Shown piece by piece: positions 32,408-40,802 of a stretch of 47,196 nucleotides of DNA (its first letter is position 1; every line of letters begins with the position of its first letter). The stretch spans positions 1 through 47,196 of the forward strand of contig SFEP01000008.1 in assembly GCA_004557185.1 (NCBI GenBank), given 5' to 3'. The notes beneath the pieces were generated by a model. It had not been told where the DNA came from. It saw only the letters and a list, made by a program, of their open reading frames with translations, and searched no databases. Both the position numbers and the translations under genes were made by a program. Origin of the DNA: Bacteroidales bacterium. GTDB taxonomy: Bacteria > Bacteroidota > Bacteroidia > Bacteroidales > Bacteroidaceae.

Positions 32408-33970
32408 CTAAGCCTCAATCTGCCATTCGGAGAGCGTGTGCTTTTCTGCGTCGAATTGGATGCCTACCTTGACAACGGGCAGGCCGCAGAGGGCGAAGCG
32501 GGCGGGGTAGTTCTTGAGGTCAATCTGCTGCATGGCGGCCTCGGCGGAGCGGTTGAGTTTGAGCTCGAAGAGGTAGAGTTTCTGCGCCGTGCACAACACC
32601 ATGTCCACGCGGCCCGTGGCGGTGCGCACCTCCACATCGACGTAGCGGCCGAGTAGCGAGAAGATGACGTAGAGCAACTGCTGGTAGTGGCCCTCGTAGT
32701 TCGTGTGGTCGCACTGCGGAATGGTAAGCAAGTAGGTTTGTAGCAGGCGGAGCATGCCGTCGAGGTCATCTTCGTGCAGCGCCTTGAACATCAGCGCCAC
32801 GGTGGTCGGTCCTTTGTAGGTATCAATCTGCACGTAGTTAGGCAGCAGGCATTCCATCAGGCCGATGCGTATCTCGGTGTTGGGCAGGTCGAGCACATAG
32901 AGGTTCGTCAGTTCATCATATTCCTTGATGGTGAAATAGCCGCTTTGATAGAGGAGCGGGATGATGGACGTCATGTGCTCAGTGGGCGCGTCGAAGGACG
33001 AGGCCATGCAGGTTGTAGGCTTGAGCATGGAGGGCACGACGTTGAAACGGCGCAGCATTTCGATGAGGAAGGTGGGTGTGCCGCTTTCAAACCAGTAACT
33101 TCCCATTCTGTTGTGGGTAAAGGCGCGCAGCAGGCTGAATGGGTTGTAGACGTCGGGCGAAGGCCAGGTGAAGTGGTAACCGTCGTACTGCTTCTTGAGT
33201 TCAGCATACGCGGCTTCCGGGCTTTTCCCTGTCATGCAAGCCAGCCGCTCCACGTAATCCCCCATTTGGGTGTGAATTTCCTCCTCAGTGATGCCGCACA
33301 GCGCGGCGAACGCGGGGTCCAGACTGATATTGGTCAGGTTGTTCAGTTCGCTGAAGATGCTGAGCTGCGAGAATTTCGTGATGCCCGTGATGAAGACAAA
33401 CTTGAGATAGGGGTCGGCAGCCTTGAGCGGGGAGTAGAAGTTGCGCATCACCTGGCGGAGCACGGGCAACTGCTCGTCTTCGTGTACCACGTCGAGCAGC
33501 GGCGCATCGTATTCATCAATCAGCACAACGACCTGCTTGCCTGTTTTCTCATACACGCTGGTGATGAGGTTCGCAAGGCGGATGTTGGGGTTGGGATAGT
33601 CAGCCGACACACCCAGCCGCCGTTCGTTTTCTTCCAGAATATACAGCAGATATTCCGTCAACTGCTCTTTGTCCTTATGCTTCGCTCCCGACAGGTCAAA
33701 CCGCAGCACAGGATATTTCGTCCACTCCTTCTCCACCGTGTCGATGTAGAGCCCCTTGAAAAGTTCCTTTCGTCCTTCGAAATAACTATGCAGGGTAGAC
33801 ACCAGTAGCGACTTGCCGAAGCGCCGAGGGCGGCTCAGAAAGACGTACTTGCTGAGTCCCGTCATCTTAGGAATGAATGCCGTTTTGTCCACATAGAGGC
33901 AATTCATTTTCACCAGCTCCGAAAATGTCTGGATGCCTACGGGCAGTCGTTTGAGTGTCTTGCTTTCCAT
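32408..33970 (-). CDS. AAA-ATPase-like / PD-(D/E)XK nuclease domain protein
   Basis: This 520-residue protein combines an N-terminal AAA-ATPase_like domain (PF09820) and a C-terminal PD-(D/E)XK-type domain (PF08011 family, PDDEXK_9). Seen: VGIQTFSELVKMNCLYVDKT, the P-loop SRPRRFGKSLLVSTL, the Walker B VVLIDEYDAPLLD, a winged middle region, and the nuclease-like GRVDMVLCTAQKLYLFELKL with Asp and ELK. Such proteins occur in many copies in Bacteroidetes genomes, often with no known role; defence or mobile-element functions are suggested but unproven. It breaks into a polysaccharide operon and has its own -7 box (34036-34043). Confidence 0.9.
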   Translation of the reverse strand: MESKTLKRLPVGIQTFSELVKMNCLYVDKTAFIPKMTGLSKYVFLSRPRRFGKSLLVSTLHSYFEGRKELFKGLYIDTVEKEWTKYPVLRFDLSGAKHKDKEQLTEYLLYILEENERRLGVSADYPNPNIRLANLITSVYEKTGKQVVVLIDEYDAPLLDVVHEDEQLPVLRQVMRNFYSPLKAADPYLKFVFITGITKFSQLSIFSELNNLTNISLDPAFAALCGITEEEIHTQMGDYVERLACMTGKSPEAAYAELKKQYDGYHFTWPSPDVYNPFSLLRAFTHNRMGSYWFESGTPTFLIEMLRRFNVVPSMLKPTTCMASSFDAPTEHMTSIIPLLYQSGYFTIKEYDELTNLYVLDLPNTEIRIGLMECLLPNYVQIDTYKGPTTVALMFKALHEDDLDGMLRLLQTYLLTIPQCDHTNYEGHYQQLLYVIFSLLGRYVDVEVRTATGRVDMVLCTAQKLYLFELKLNRSAEAAMQQIDLKNYPARFALCGLPVVKVGIQFDAEKHTLSEWQIEA

Positions 33971-34035
33971 ATATTAAAGGCGTGTTGTATCACGGTGAAA
34001 CCGGGTGAGGCGTGCAGCGCGAACGGCTGATGATG

Positions 34036-34043
34036 CAAAAATA
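34036..34043 (-). promoter_or_regulatory. -7 promoter box of the AAA-ATPase/PDDEXK gene
   Basis: The minus strand reads TATTTTTG, matching TAnnTTTG, 65 bp before the start codon. It implies separate expression within the polysaccharide cluster. A -33 box is not clear. Confidence 0.55.
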
Positions 34044-34093
34044 GTTTTTTTCCGTGAAACGTGCTCACTGGCAGCGTCGGGCTGCTGGCTGTG

Positions 34094-35215
34094 CTAAATG
34101 CGGCCTAACAGCCACAGCAGGTAGGTGAAGGCTACGTTGCTCATGAGGGCGATGGCCACCTTCTGCTGCCGGTTGGGCACAACCTCCTTGAGCAGCAGGG
34201 GATACATCACCACAAAGCCGTACATGAACCACGAGAGGAAGGCGATGCGGTTGGAGAGCCAACTGGAGTTGACCAGTGCCCAGAAGGAGTTGCAGAGAAT
34301 GTAGGTGTTGAGCATCAGTTTGTACCAGTTGTCGTTGAACTTTTCGCGAGCCACGTAGTAGAAGCCTACGAGGATGGGGACGCAACTGTAGAGCAGAAAG
34401 TCCCAGCGGAAGCCCTGTCGCGAAAAGCCCTCCATGTCCACGCCCTCGTTCGTTAGATAGCCCTCGCGGCGGCCCGTGTCGAGCAGGCCCAGATGTTCGA
34501 AGAAGGTCTGGAAATAGTCGGCCGCCACGAGCGAAACAAGGATGCATGTCACCCACAGGGCCATGTACGTCTTGGTGTTGCGGTAGCAGAAGGCGGTCAG
34601 CAGTGCCGCCACAGGCAAGGCCAGCGAGGCGTGTATGTAGTAGGAGGCTATGCACAGCACCACGGCCAAGGGGTAGAGGCGGTCGCGCAGGAAGGCAAAG
34701 CCCAGAAAGAACACTGAGCAGGCCATGCCGTGGCGGATGCCGTTGACGCCGTAGGTGAAAAACGAGAATGCCCCGAGCACAAAGGCCAGTGCGGGCATGG
34801 AGTCGTGGCGGAAAAAGCGGTAGACGGCGAACGTTGTGCCGCCGATGTAGACCGCCTCGACGGTCAGGAAGAACCACTTCACCTCCATGCCGGCGCGGGC
34901 AAAGATGTTCATCAGATAGTCGAACAGCGGGTCACTTGCCAACTCCATGGGGTAGAGCGGGTTGATGCGTTCGAAAGCCTTGATGTACGTGCCCATGTCG
35001 CCGAAGTGCTTGCCTGGCGGACGCAGGCCCAACCACAGCGTGAGGCTTACCGCCCACAGCACCAGGAAGAACCACACGTAGCGGTCGGAGGGCTGCACGT
35101 ACTGCCCGCTCCCCAGCACGTCGGCGCGGGGACGGCTGGCCTCGTAGATGGAGAACAGCACGATGAGGTGCAGGTAGAGGGGGAAATAGACGGAAGAGGG
35201 AAGGTCGAAAAACAT
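34094..35215 (-). CDS. EpsG-like polysaccharide polymerase (Wzy type)
   Basis: This 373-residue protein with about ten membrane helices matches the EpsG family (PF14897), thought to join repeat units in the outer leaflet of the inner membrane. Family-like runs: GLRPPGKHFGDMGTYIKAFE, TYGVNGIRHGMACSVFFLGF and ASYYIHASLALPVAALLTA; the conserved Arg in GIRHG and His in YIHAS are present. It lies between the GT32 gene and the AAA-ATPase gene. It supports a Wzx/Wzy pathway, but no flippase is in the window. Confidence 0.87.
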   Translation of the reverse strand: MFFDLPSSVYFPLYLHLIVLFSIYEASRPRADVLGSGQYVQPSDRYVWFFLVLWAVSLTLWLGLRPPGKHFGDMGTYIKAFERINPLYPMELASDPLFDYLMNIFARAGMEVKWFFLTVEAVYIGGTTFAVYRFFRHDSMPALAFVLGAFSFFTYGVNGIRHGMACSVFFLGFAFLRDRLYPLAVVLCIASYYIHASLALPVAALLTAFCYRNTKTYMALWVTCILVSLVAADYFQTFFEHLGLLDTGRREGYLTNEGVDMEGFSRQGFRWDFLLYSCVPILVGFYYVAREKFNDNWYKLMLNTYILCNSFWALVNSSWLSNRIAFLSWFMYGFVVMYPLLLKEVVPNRQQKVAIALMSNVAFTYLLWLLGRI

Positions 35216-35351
35216 GGATGCTGTAAGCGCTGGCTTGATGAGGAGGAGCCTTGCTCGGGGAGATAGGGGGAAGAGTGGAGAGGAAAGGTATGGGCTCAGA
35301 AAGCATGACGGCCGGCCGCGCTCGGGGCAGCCCCGTCAGTCAGCCGCGGCC

Positions 35352-36071
35352 TCAGTGCCGCAAACGGCAGGCCCGCAGCAAGCGGCGGCCCGTGCGCTTG
35401 AGCACCTTGAGCCACTGGGGCTCGGGCTTGAGCCAGTAGCCCGTGTACCAGTGAATGGTGCGCGTGTTGGGTGTGCGGCGCAGTTCGCCATAAATGTAGT
35501 CCCAGGGGCAGAAATACTCACGGGGATACACGCTGAAGCCCCCCACCTGCTGCACCTCGGTGCCAGGCTGCAGGCCGCGGGCGGTGAGGGCTTGCGTGAG
35601 CAGATGCACCACGGTTACGCGGTTCATCGTGCCGTCGGGCAGGCGGAAGGTGTGCTGCTGTAAGCGTTCGCACAGTTGCTTCAGCACCTCCATGCCCGGT
35701 TCGGCTGCCATGCCCAGGCCCGAGGCTACAATGAGCGGCTCGCCGTCGCCGCCGTCCTGCTCCTTGCCCACCCACGGGCCGCGGGCCATGATGTCGTCGA
35801 TTGGGGCCACCACCTCGACGTCGGTGTCGAAGTAGATGCCGCCCTCGCGGTAAAGCACGTCGAAGCGTACATAGTCGCTCACGTAGGAGTAGTTGCCGGC
35901 CTCGTAGGCATCTTTCACAAAGGGCACCTGCGTCACGTCGTAGTTTTGCTCGTTCCACTGCTTGATGGCGTAGTCAGGCAGAAACTTCTGCCACGACGCA
36001 AGGCAGCGGCGCGCCAGCTCGGGCAGGGGTTTCCCGCCAAACCAGCAGTAATGTATCACCTTGGGTATCAT
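35352..36071 (-). CDS. GT32-type glycosyltransferase (DXD sugar-binding)
   Basis: A 239-residue enzyme with the Gly_transf_sug layout. I start at ATG 36069-36071 (MIPKVIHYCWFGGKPLPELA); the family start is IPKxIHxxW, and upstream residues do not fit. Also seen: SDYVRFDVLYREGGIYFDTD followed by VEVVAP, containing the DXD metal site (DTD), and a HWYTGYW-type C-terminal motif. It opens the glycosyltransferase run, 83 bp after the rsmF-like stop. Such enzymes add hexoses to capsule or O-chain units; the sugar is unknown. Confidence 0.9.
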   Translation of the reverse strand: MIPKVIHYCWFGGKPLPELARRCLASWQKFLPDYAIKQWNEQNYDVTQVPFVKDAYEAGNYSYVSDYVRFDVLYREGGIYFDTDVEVVAPIDDIMARGPWVGKEQDGGDGEPLIVASGLGMAAEPGMEVLKQLCERLQQHTFRLPDGTMNRVTVVHLLTQALTARGLQPGTEVQQVGGFSVYPREYFCPWDYIYGELRRTPNTRTIHWYTGYWLKPEPQWLKVLKRTGRRLLRACRLRH

Positions 36072-36154
36072 GCTTGTTCTGTGTCGTGTGTAGAATGAGG
36101 GGCGGCGCGCTCCCCTTAATTTATATAGGAAAGGAGGCTGCCACAAGCCGCGAG

Positions 36155-37546
36155 TCAGAAGCGGATGCGCCACTCTGCGGGATAGAGATTGTTAGCCCTT
36201 GCGCCGAGGTTGTTGAGCCAGCCCAATGCGTGGCCCTCGAAGGTGGCCAGCACGTAGCCCCGCGGCACGTCGGGCGGCAGGGTCAGTCCCTCGCGGCGCA
36301 AGAAGCTCAACGCCTGTTCCAAGTTGAGCGCGGCGGTGGGAAAGGCCGTGCGGCTGCGTGCGGTGCTCAGTGCCAGGGCGTGTTGCGGTATGAGTTTGTG
36401 CCCCTTCTCCTCGGCCAGCAGCACCCCCGCTGTCAGGGCGTGTGCCGCGAGGCACACCTGCTGCACCGCCTCGGCGAGCGACTCGCGTACCGCCACGAGG
36501 TGCGTGTCGTCGGGACGTATGATTTTGAAGTCGTCGGCCTTTTCCAGCCATCCAGCCACCTGTGCTGCTCCCTTGGCCGCCATGTGGCGTGCGGCGGGAC
36601 GGCGCTTGCCTTTGCGTGAACGCATGGGAGCGTCGTCGCCGTGCTTGCGGAGCAGCGCCATGAAGAGGCCCTCGCCGCGCGTGCTGTGCGGAAAGAAGCG
36701 CATCACGGGCAAGGAGCGGCCCGTCACGTCGCCCCTCACGCCCCATGCCTCGGGGACGGTGGGCAGGGGCACACAGTCAGCACCCAGTTCGTGGCAGATG
36801 CGCCACACCATGTCCTCGTCTTCGCTGCGGTTGAAGGTGCATGTGCTATACACCAGATAGCCGCCGGGCTTTAGGGCAGGCCACACTTGGCTCACTATCT
36901 GCCATTGGCGTGCCACGCAGGCATCTACGGCTTGTGGGCTCCATTCCTGCCGCGCCACGGCCTCCTTGCGGAACATGCCCTCGCCAGAGCAGGGCACGTC
37001 GGCCGCTATCACGTCGAAGAAAGGGCCGAGCTGCGCAAAGGCATCGGCGTAGTCGCAGGTGCACACCACGTCGGGGTGTCCCCATTTGGTCAGGTTCTCG
37101 GCCAGAATTTGTGCCCTTTGCCGCACAGGTTCGTTGGCCACAAGCAGCGTGCCCTCGGGCATCAAACTGCGCCACAGCGTGCTCTTGCCGCCGGGAGCGG
37201 CACACAGGTCGAGCACGTGTTGCGGTGCGCCCTCGGCCGCCAGGGTGCGCCAAGCCTGCTCCACGCACATCGAGGCGGCCTCCTGCACGTAGTAGCAACC
37301 GGCGTGCAGCAGCGGGTCGTGCGTGAAGTGCGGCCGCTCGGCCAGGTAGCGCCCCGTTTCGCACCAGGGCACGCCGCCGTCGGTGGCAGCGGGCAGATGC
37401 GGCGGCATTTTGTACAGATTAAGCCGCACGCTGGTGGCGGGTTCCGTGTGGTTGAGCGCATGCAGCAGCGCCTCGGTGTCGGCCACGCCCAGCAGGGGCA
37501 GCATTTCGGCCTCGAAGGCGGCAGGCAGGGGAGTGTCGATGGGCAT
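36155..37546 (-). CDS. rRNA cytosine-C5 methyltransferase, RsmF/NSUN type
   Basis: This 463-residue SAM-dependent RNA m5C methyltransferase starts at ATG 37544-37546 (MPIDTPLPAAFEAEMLPLLG). Domain order: N-terminal NOL1/NOP2/sun core with VQEAASMCVEQA, SAM motif I VLDLCAAPGGKST, NEPVRQRAQILAEN, motif IV AADVPCSGEGMFRK (first catalytic Cys), motif VI YSTCTFNRSEDE (second Cys). The C-terminal 150 residues match the RsmF-like extension with LRREGLTLPPDVPRGYVLAT. RsmF modifies 16S C1407 in E. coli; the exact site here is not provable. Upstream is the 21-bp array E. Confidence 0.9.
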   Translation of the reverse strand: MPIDTPLPAAFEAEMLPLLGVADTEALLHALNHTEPATSVRLNLYKMPPHLPAATDGGVPWCETGRYLAERPHFTHDPLLHAGCYYVQEAASMCVEQAWRTLAAEGAPQHVLDLCAAPGGKSTLWRSLMPEGTLLVANEPVRQRAQILAENLTKWGHPDVVCTCDYADAFAQLGPFFDVIAADVPCSGEGMFRKEAVARQEWSPQAVDACVARQWQIVSQVWPALKPGGYLVYSTCTFNRSEDEDMVWRICHELGADCVPLPTVPEAWGVRGDVTGRSLPVMRFFPHSTRGEGLFMALLRKHGDDAPMRSRKGKRRPAARHMAAKGAAQVAGWLEKADDFKIIRPDDTHLVAVRESLAEAVQQVCLAAHALTAGVLLAEEKGHKLIPQHALALSTARSRTAFPTAALNLEQALSFLRREGLTLPPDVPRGYVLATFEGHALGWLNNLGARANNLYPAEWRIRF

Positions 37547-37887
37547 AAGTGTCAAGAAAAGGGCGTGTGCCTACGGTGGGTTGCTGTGTGAATCTGTCGA
37601 TAAGGGCTGAACGGCCGTCGCGCAGCCGCGTAGCGTTTTCTCCATGCTTTTCCAAAAAAAATCCATGCCGTGAAAATATTTTTCCATGCCTTGAAAAAAT
37701 TTTTTCCTGCCTTGAAAATTTTTTTTCAAGCCTTGACAAAAAATTTTCATGCCTTGAAATTTTATTTTCCAGCCTTGAAAAAAAATGTGCGCGGCATGCA
37801 TTTTTCTTTCCACGGCATGCCATTCTTTTTCCACGGCATGTGTTTTTTCTCACACGGCATCTTTTTCGAAGAAAGCTGGTGCCCCTC
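37547..37887. other. 341-bp intergenic region holding the 21-bp array
   Basis: Between thyA and the rsmF-like gene. Bases 37640-37862 are the phased array; the remainder shows no gene and no clear promoter. Confidence 0.65.
37640..37862 (+). repeat. Eleven-unit tandem array with exact 21-bp period (locus E)
   Basis: A GC-containing anchor word recurs at 37646, 37667, 37688, 37709, 37730, 37751, 37772, 37793, 37814, 37835 and 37856, always 21 bp apart. The first seven units are ATGCCTTGAAAA-like with long A or T tracts. The last four change to GGCATG with CCACGGCATG, linking to module 2 of loci A-C. Unit sequences differ but the period never slips. Reading frames stay open because 21 is a multiple of three, but no family or ribosome site supports a protein. 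Confidence 0.9.
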
Positions 37888-38682
37888 CTACACCGACACC
37901 TGGGCGGCGATGTGCGGCCAAGGGTCGTAGCCTTCCAGCTCAAAATCCTCGTAGCGGAAGGCAAAAAGGTCCTTCACGTCGGGGTTGATGCGCATGCGGG
38001 GCAGGGGGCGTGGCGTGCGAGTCAGTTGCAGGCGGGCCTGGTCCAGGTGGTTGAGGTAGAGGTGGGTGTCGCCCGTGGTGTGCACAAAGTCGCCGGCTTC
38101 GAGCCCCGTCACTTGTGCCACCATCATCAGCAGCAGGGCGTAGCTGGCTATGTTGAAGGGCACGCCGAGGAAGGTGTCGGCCGAGCGCTGGTAGAGTTGC
38201 AGCGACAGGCGTCCGTCGGCCACGTAGAACTGGAAGAGCAGGTGGCACGGTGGCAGGTTCATGCGTCCCAAGTCGGCCACGTTCCACGCCGACACCAGTA
38301 TGCGCCGCGAGTCGGGCGTTTCGCGCAACTGCCGCAGCACCTCGCTGATTTGGTCGATGTGGCCGCCGTCGTAGTCGGGCCACGAGCGCCACTGGTAGCC
38401 GTAGATGTGGCCCAGGTCGCCGTGCTCGTCGGCCCATTCGTTCCATATCCTCACTCCGTTCTCCTGCAGGTAGCGCACGTTGGTGTCGCCGCGCAGAAAC
38501 CACAGCAGTTCGTGTATGATGCTTTTCAGATGCAGCTTCTTGGTGGTGAGCAGCGGGAAGCCCTGGCTCAGGTCGAAGCGCATCTGGTGGCCGAAGATGC
38601 TCTTCGTGCCCGTGCCTGTTCGGTCGGTTTTCACGGAGCCTTGTTCCAGTATGAGGCGGAGCAGGTCTTGGTATTGTTTCAT
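37888..38682 (-). CDS. thyA: Thymidylate synthase ThyA
   Basis: ThyA makes dTMP from dUMP using methylene-tetrahydrofolate. The 264-residue protein has the same length as E. coli ThyA and the catalytic Cys146 in MNLPPCHLLFQFYV. Other motifs: DRTGTGTKSIFGHQMRFDL, the folate/dUMP loop QRSADTFLGVPFNIASYALL, and HTTGDTHLYLNHLDQ. The anSME stop is 61 bp upstream on the same strand; folA is nearby but divergent. The product dihydrofolate is recycled by FolA, so the two together complete the cycle. Confidence 0.97.
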   Translation of the reverse strand: MKQYQDLLRLILEQGSVKTDRTGTGTKSIFGHQMRFDLSQGFPLLTTKKLHLKSIIHELLWFLRGDTNVRYLQENGVRIWNEWADEHGDLGHIYGYQWRSWPDYDGGHIDQISEVLRQLRETPDSRRILVSAWNVADLGRMNLPPCHLLFQFYVADGRLSLQLYQRSADTFLGVPFNIASYALLLMMVAQVTGLEAGDFVHTTGDTHLYLNHLDQARLQLTRTPRPLPRMRINPDVKDLFAFRYEDFELEGYDPWPHIAAQVSV

Positions 38683-38743
38683 GGTTGGAAAAGGATTACG
38701 TAGAATGGGAGAGTGAGGCGCTGCCGCTGTGTGCTCAGGGCAT

Positions 38744-39973
38744 TTACAGCCTTCCGTCGCGCACGGCCTGCATCACGTTGGCAGGCGGCCGCTGGTGCTG
38801 CAGTTCGCGTTTCATGAAGTCCATGTAGGGCGCCACGTGGGCAAAGAATTGCCGGTAGCCGGCGCAGAGGTAGTTGAGGCCGGGCTCGCCGTCGGCTGTG
38901 GTGGCAAAGCGGTTGCGCGGGCATTCGCCGTGGCAGGCAAACTCCCAGGGGCAGGCTTTGCACTGCGAGGGCAGACGGTCGTGTTTGTCGCGGCCGAACT
39001 GCGTTTGTCGCGGGCCGTACATCATGTTCACCAGACTGTCGTGTCGCAGGTTGCCCAGACGGTAGGCGGGAAACACGAAGTGGTCGCAGCTGTACACGTC
39101 GCCGTTGTACTCCATCACCCCGGCATGTCCGCAGGTGCGGGCCAGGGTGCAGATACCCGGCTGTTGGCCTACCCAGTTGGCCAGCGTGGCGTCGAACAAT
39201 TGCACGAAGATGCTGCCCACGTCCTCCTTGACCCACTCGTCGAACAGGCCGCACAGAAAACTGCCCCACTGCTCGGGACGCACGCTGAAGGGAGCCATGC
39301 GTGCCCCGTCGCACTCGGCGGGCGAGGCCAGGTGTCGCCCGTCGTCGTGCGCCAGCAGCCGTTCCACCACGGGCGTAAACTGCAAGTACTGGCAGCCTAT
39401 GTCCTTGAAAAAGCGGTAGAAGCCCACGGGGTCGTCGCCGTTCAGGTTGTTCACCACCGCCAGCGCGTTCCACATCACGCCGTGCCTGTCGAGCAGTTCG
39501 ATGCCCCGCATCACGCGGTCGAAGGAGGGTTTGCCCCCGCGGTTGCGGCGGTAGGCATCGTGCACTTCGCGCGGCCCGTCGATGGAGATGCCCACCAGCC
39601 AGCCGTTGTCCTTGAAGAAGCGGCACCACTCGGGCGTGAGCAGCATGCCGTTGGTTTGTAGGCAGTTGTCGATGACGTGCCCTGCGGCGTAGCGCCGTTG
39701 CAAGCGCACCACCTTGCGGTAAAAATTGAGGTCGCGCAGCAGCGTTTCCCCGCCGTGCCAGGTAAAGAGTACCTCGGGCATGGTTTGCGCGGCAATGTAG
39801 TCCTTGATGAACTTTTCGAGCAGGGCGTCGTCCATGTCGTGCACGGCATCCTGCCCGTAGAGGTGAGCCTTTTCCAGATAGTAGCAGTAGGCGCACGCCA
39901 TGTTGCAGCGTGAGCCAGCCGGCTTGGCCATCATGTAGAGAGGGCGCGCAAAGGGCGCAAAGGTCTGGGGCAT
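38744..39973 (-). CDS. Anaerobic sulfatase-maturating enzyme (radical SAM, anSME)
   Basis: anSMEs convert an active-site Cys or Ser of sulfatases to formylglycine. From ATG 39971-39973 (MPQTFAPFARPLYMMAKPAG) the protein has 409 residues. The radical SAM cluster site is CNMACAYC (Cys23, Cys27, Cys30). The SPASM region is seen as CTLARTCGHAG, YSCDHFVFPAYRLGN and CKACPWEFACHGECPRNRF, binding two more iron-sulfur clusters. Substrate recognition features TWHGGETLL and SIDGPREVHD are typical. No sulfatase gene is in the window, so it must act on sulfatases encoded elsewhere. It has its own -7 box at 40040-40047. Confidence 0.92.
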   Translation of the reverse strand: MPQTFAPFARPLYMMAKPAGSRCNMACAYCYYLEKAHLYGQDAVHDMDDALLEKFIKDYIAAQTMPEVLFTWHGGETLLRDLNFYRKVVRLQRRYAAGHVIDNCLQTNGMLLTPEWCRFFKDNGWLVGISIDGPREVHDAYRRNRGGKPSFDRVMRGIELLDRHGVMWNALAVVNNLNGDDPVGFYRFFKDIGCQYLQFTPVVERLLAHDDGRHLASPAECDGARMAPFSVRPEQWGSFLCGLFDEWVKEDVGSIFVQLFDATLANWVGQQPGICTLARTCGHAGVMEYNGDVYSCDHFVFPAYRLGNLRHDSLVNMMYGPRQTQFGRDKHDRLPSQCKACPWEFACHGECPRNRFATTADGEPGLNYLCAGYRQFFAHVAPYMDFMKRELQHQRPPANVMQAVRDGRL

Positions 39974-40039
39974 GGGGCGTAGGAGGGGGTGAGGAAAGAG
40001 GGTGGCACCGTGAAGCATGCGGCGCGGTGCGAGTCCGGG

Positions 40040-40047
40040 CAAAGTTA
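40040..40047 (-). promoter_or_regulatory. -7 promoter box of the anSME-thyA unit
   Basis: The minus strand reads TAACTTTG, matching TAnnTTTG. It is 67 bp before the anSME start. The -33 box is weak. Confidence 0.55.
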
Positions 40048-40101
40048 CGATTTTATTCGCATTGCGCAGGCAAGGTGGGGCAGCGTATGCCGTTTTTGTC
40101 G

Positions 40102-40109
40102 TACCTTCG
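40102..40109 (+). promoter_or_regulatory. Possible -7 box of folA
   Basis: TACCTTCG differs from TAnnTTTG at one position. It would give a leader of about 100 nt, which contains a GGCGGG / CCCGCC hairpin (about 40185-40206). Confidence 0.35.
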
Positions 40110-40217
40110 CGGCATCACAAGTATCCCATGAGGTGGGTTCTGTGCATTGCTTAGTCCTATTTCCCCAAAAAATCTACACATCCGACGGCGGGAATTACAG
40201 CCCCCGCCTATACCTTT

Positions 40218-40724
40218 ATGACGCTCCACATCATCTGCGCTCTGACGCGCAACCGTGCCATTGGGCTTCGCGGCGGTTTGCTCTACTACCTGCCTGCCGA
40301 CCTGCGCCATTTCAAGCAACTCACCACGGGCCACACTGTGGTGATGGGTCGCAAAACCTTTGAGTCGTTGCCCAAGGGCGCACTACCCAACCGCCGCAAC
40401 GTGGTCATTACGCACCAGGCCGATTACGCAGCCCCCGGCATCGAGGTGTTCCACTCTCTGCCCGAGGCCTTGGCCGCCTGCCAGGGCGATGCCGACGTCT
40501 ACATCATTGGCGGAGCGAGCCTTTACGAGGCCGCACTCCCCCTGGCCGACCGTCTGTGCCTCACGCACATCGAGGCCGAACCCGCCGAGGCCGACACCTA
40601 CTTCCCGCCCTACGAGGCTGCCGACTGGGTGCTTGAAAGTGAGGAGGCTCACGAACCCGACGAACGCAACCTCCAGCCCTACCGTTTTGCCTTCTATCGC
40701 AGGCGTCACCCCAAAACATGCTGA
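40218..40724 (+). CDS. folA: Dihydrofolate reductase
   Basis: FolA reduces dihydrofolate to tetrahydrofolate with NADPH. The 168-residue protein shows all landmarks: ICALTRNRAIGLRGGL, LPADLRHFKQ with the proton donor Asp28, HTVVMGRKTFESLPKG (NADPH and folate contacts), NVVITHQ, and VYIIGGASLYEAALPLADRL near the end, followed by EAEPAEADTYFPP. Length and motifs are chromosomal, with no sign of a mobile trimethoprim-resistance gene. It is read away from anSME and thyA. The next gene starts 79 bp further on. Confidence 0.96.
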   Translation: MTLHIICALTRNRAIGLRGGLLYYLPADLRHFKQLTTGHTVVMGRKTFESLPKGALPNRRNVVITHQADYAAPGIEVFHSLPEALAACQGDADVYIIGGASLYEAALPLADRLCLTHIEAEPAEADTYFPPYEAADWVLESEEAHEPDERNLQPYRFAFYRRRHPKTC

Positions 40725-40761
40725 GGTCTGCGTCCGCGTGGCATGATTGACGAGATTTTAT

Positions 40762-40769
40762 TACCTTTG
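40762..40769 (+). promoter_or_regulatory. -7 promoter box of the amidase-MCE operon
   Basis: TACCTTTG matches TAnnTTTG, 34 bp before the amidase start codon. No matching TTTG is seen at -33. Confidence 0.5.
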
Positions 40770-40802
40770 CAGCGTGACTTGAAGCCTCACACGAGCAACC
40801 AC

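Noticed and set aside
40218..40724. Mobile trimethoprim-resistance dihydrofolate reductase
   Set aside because: The sequence has ordinary chromosomal motifs, no integron or insertion sequence is near, and G+C matches the neighbours.
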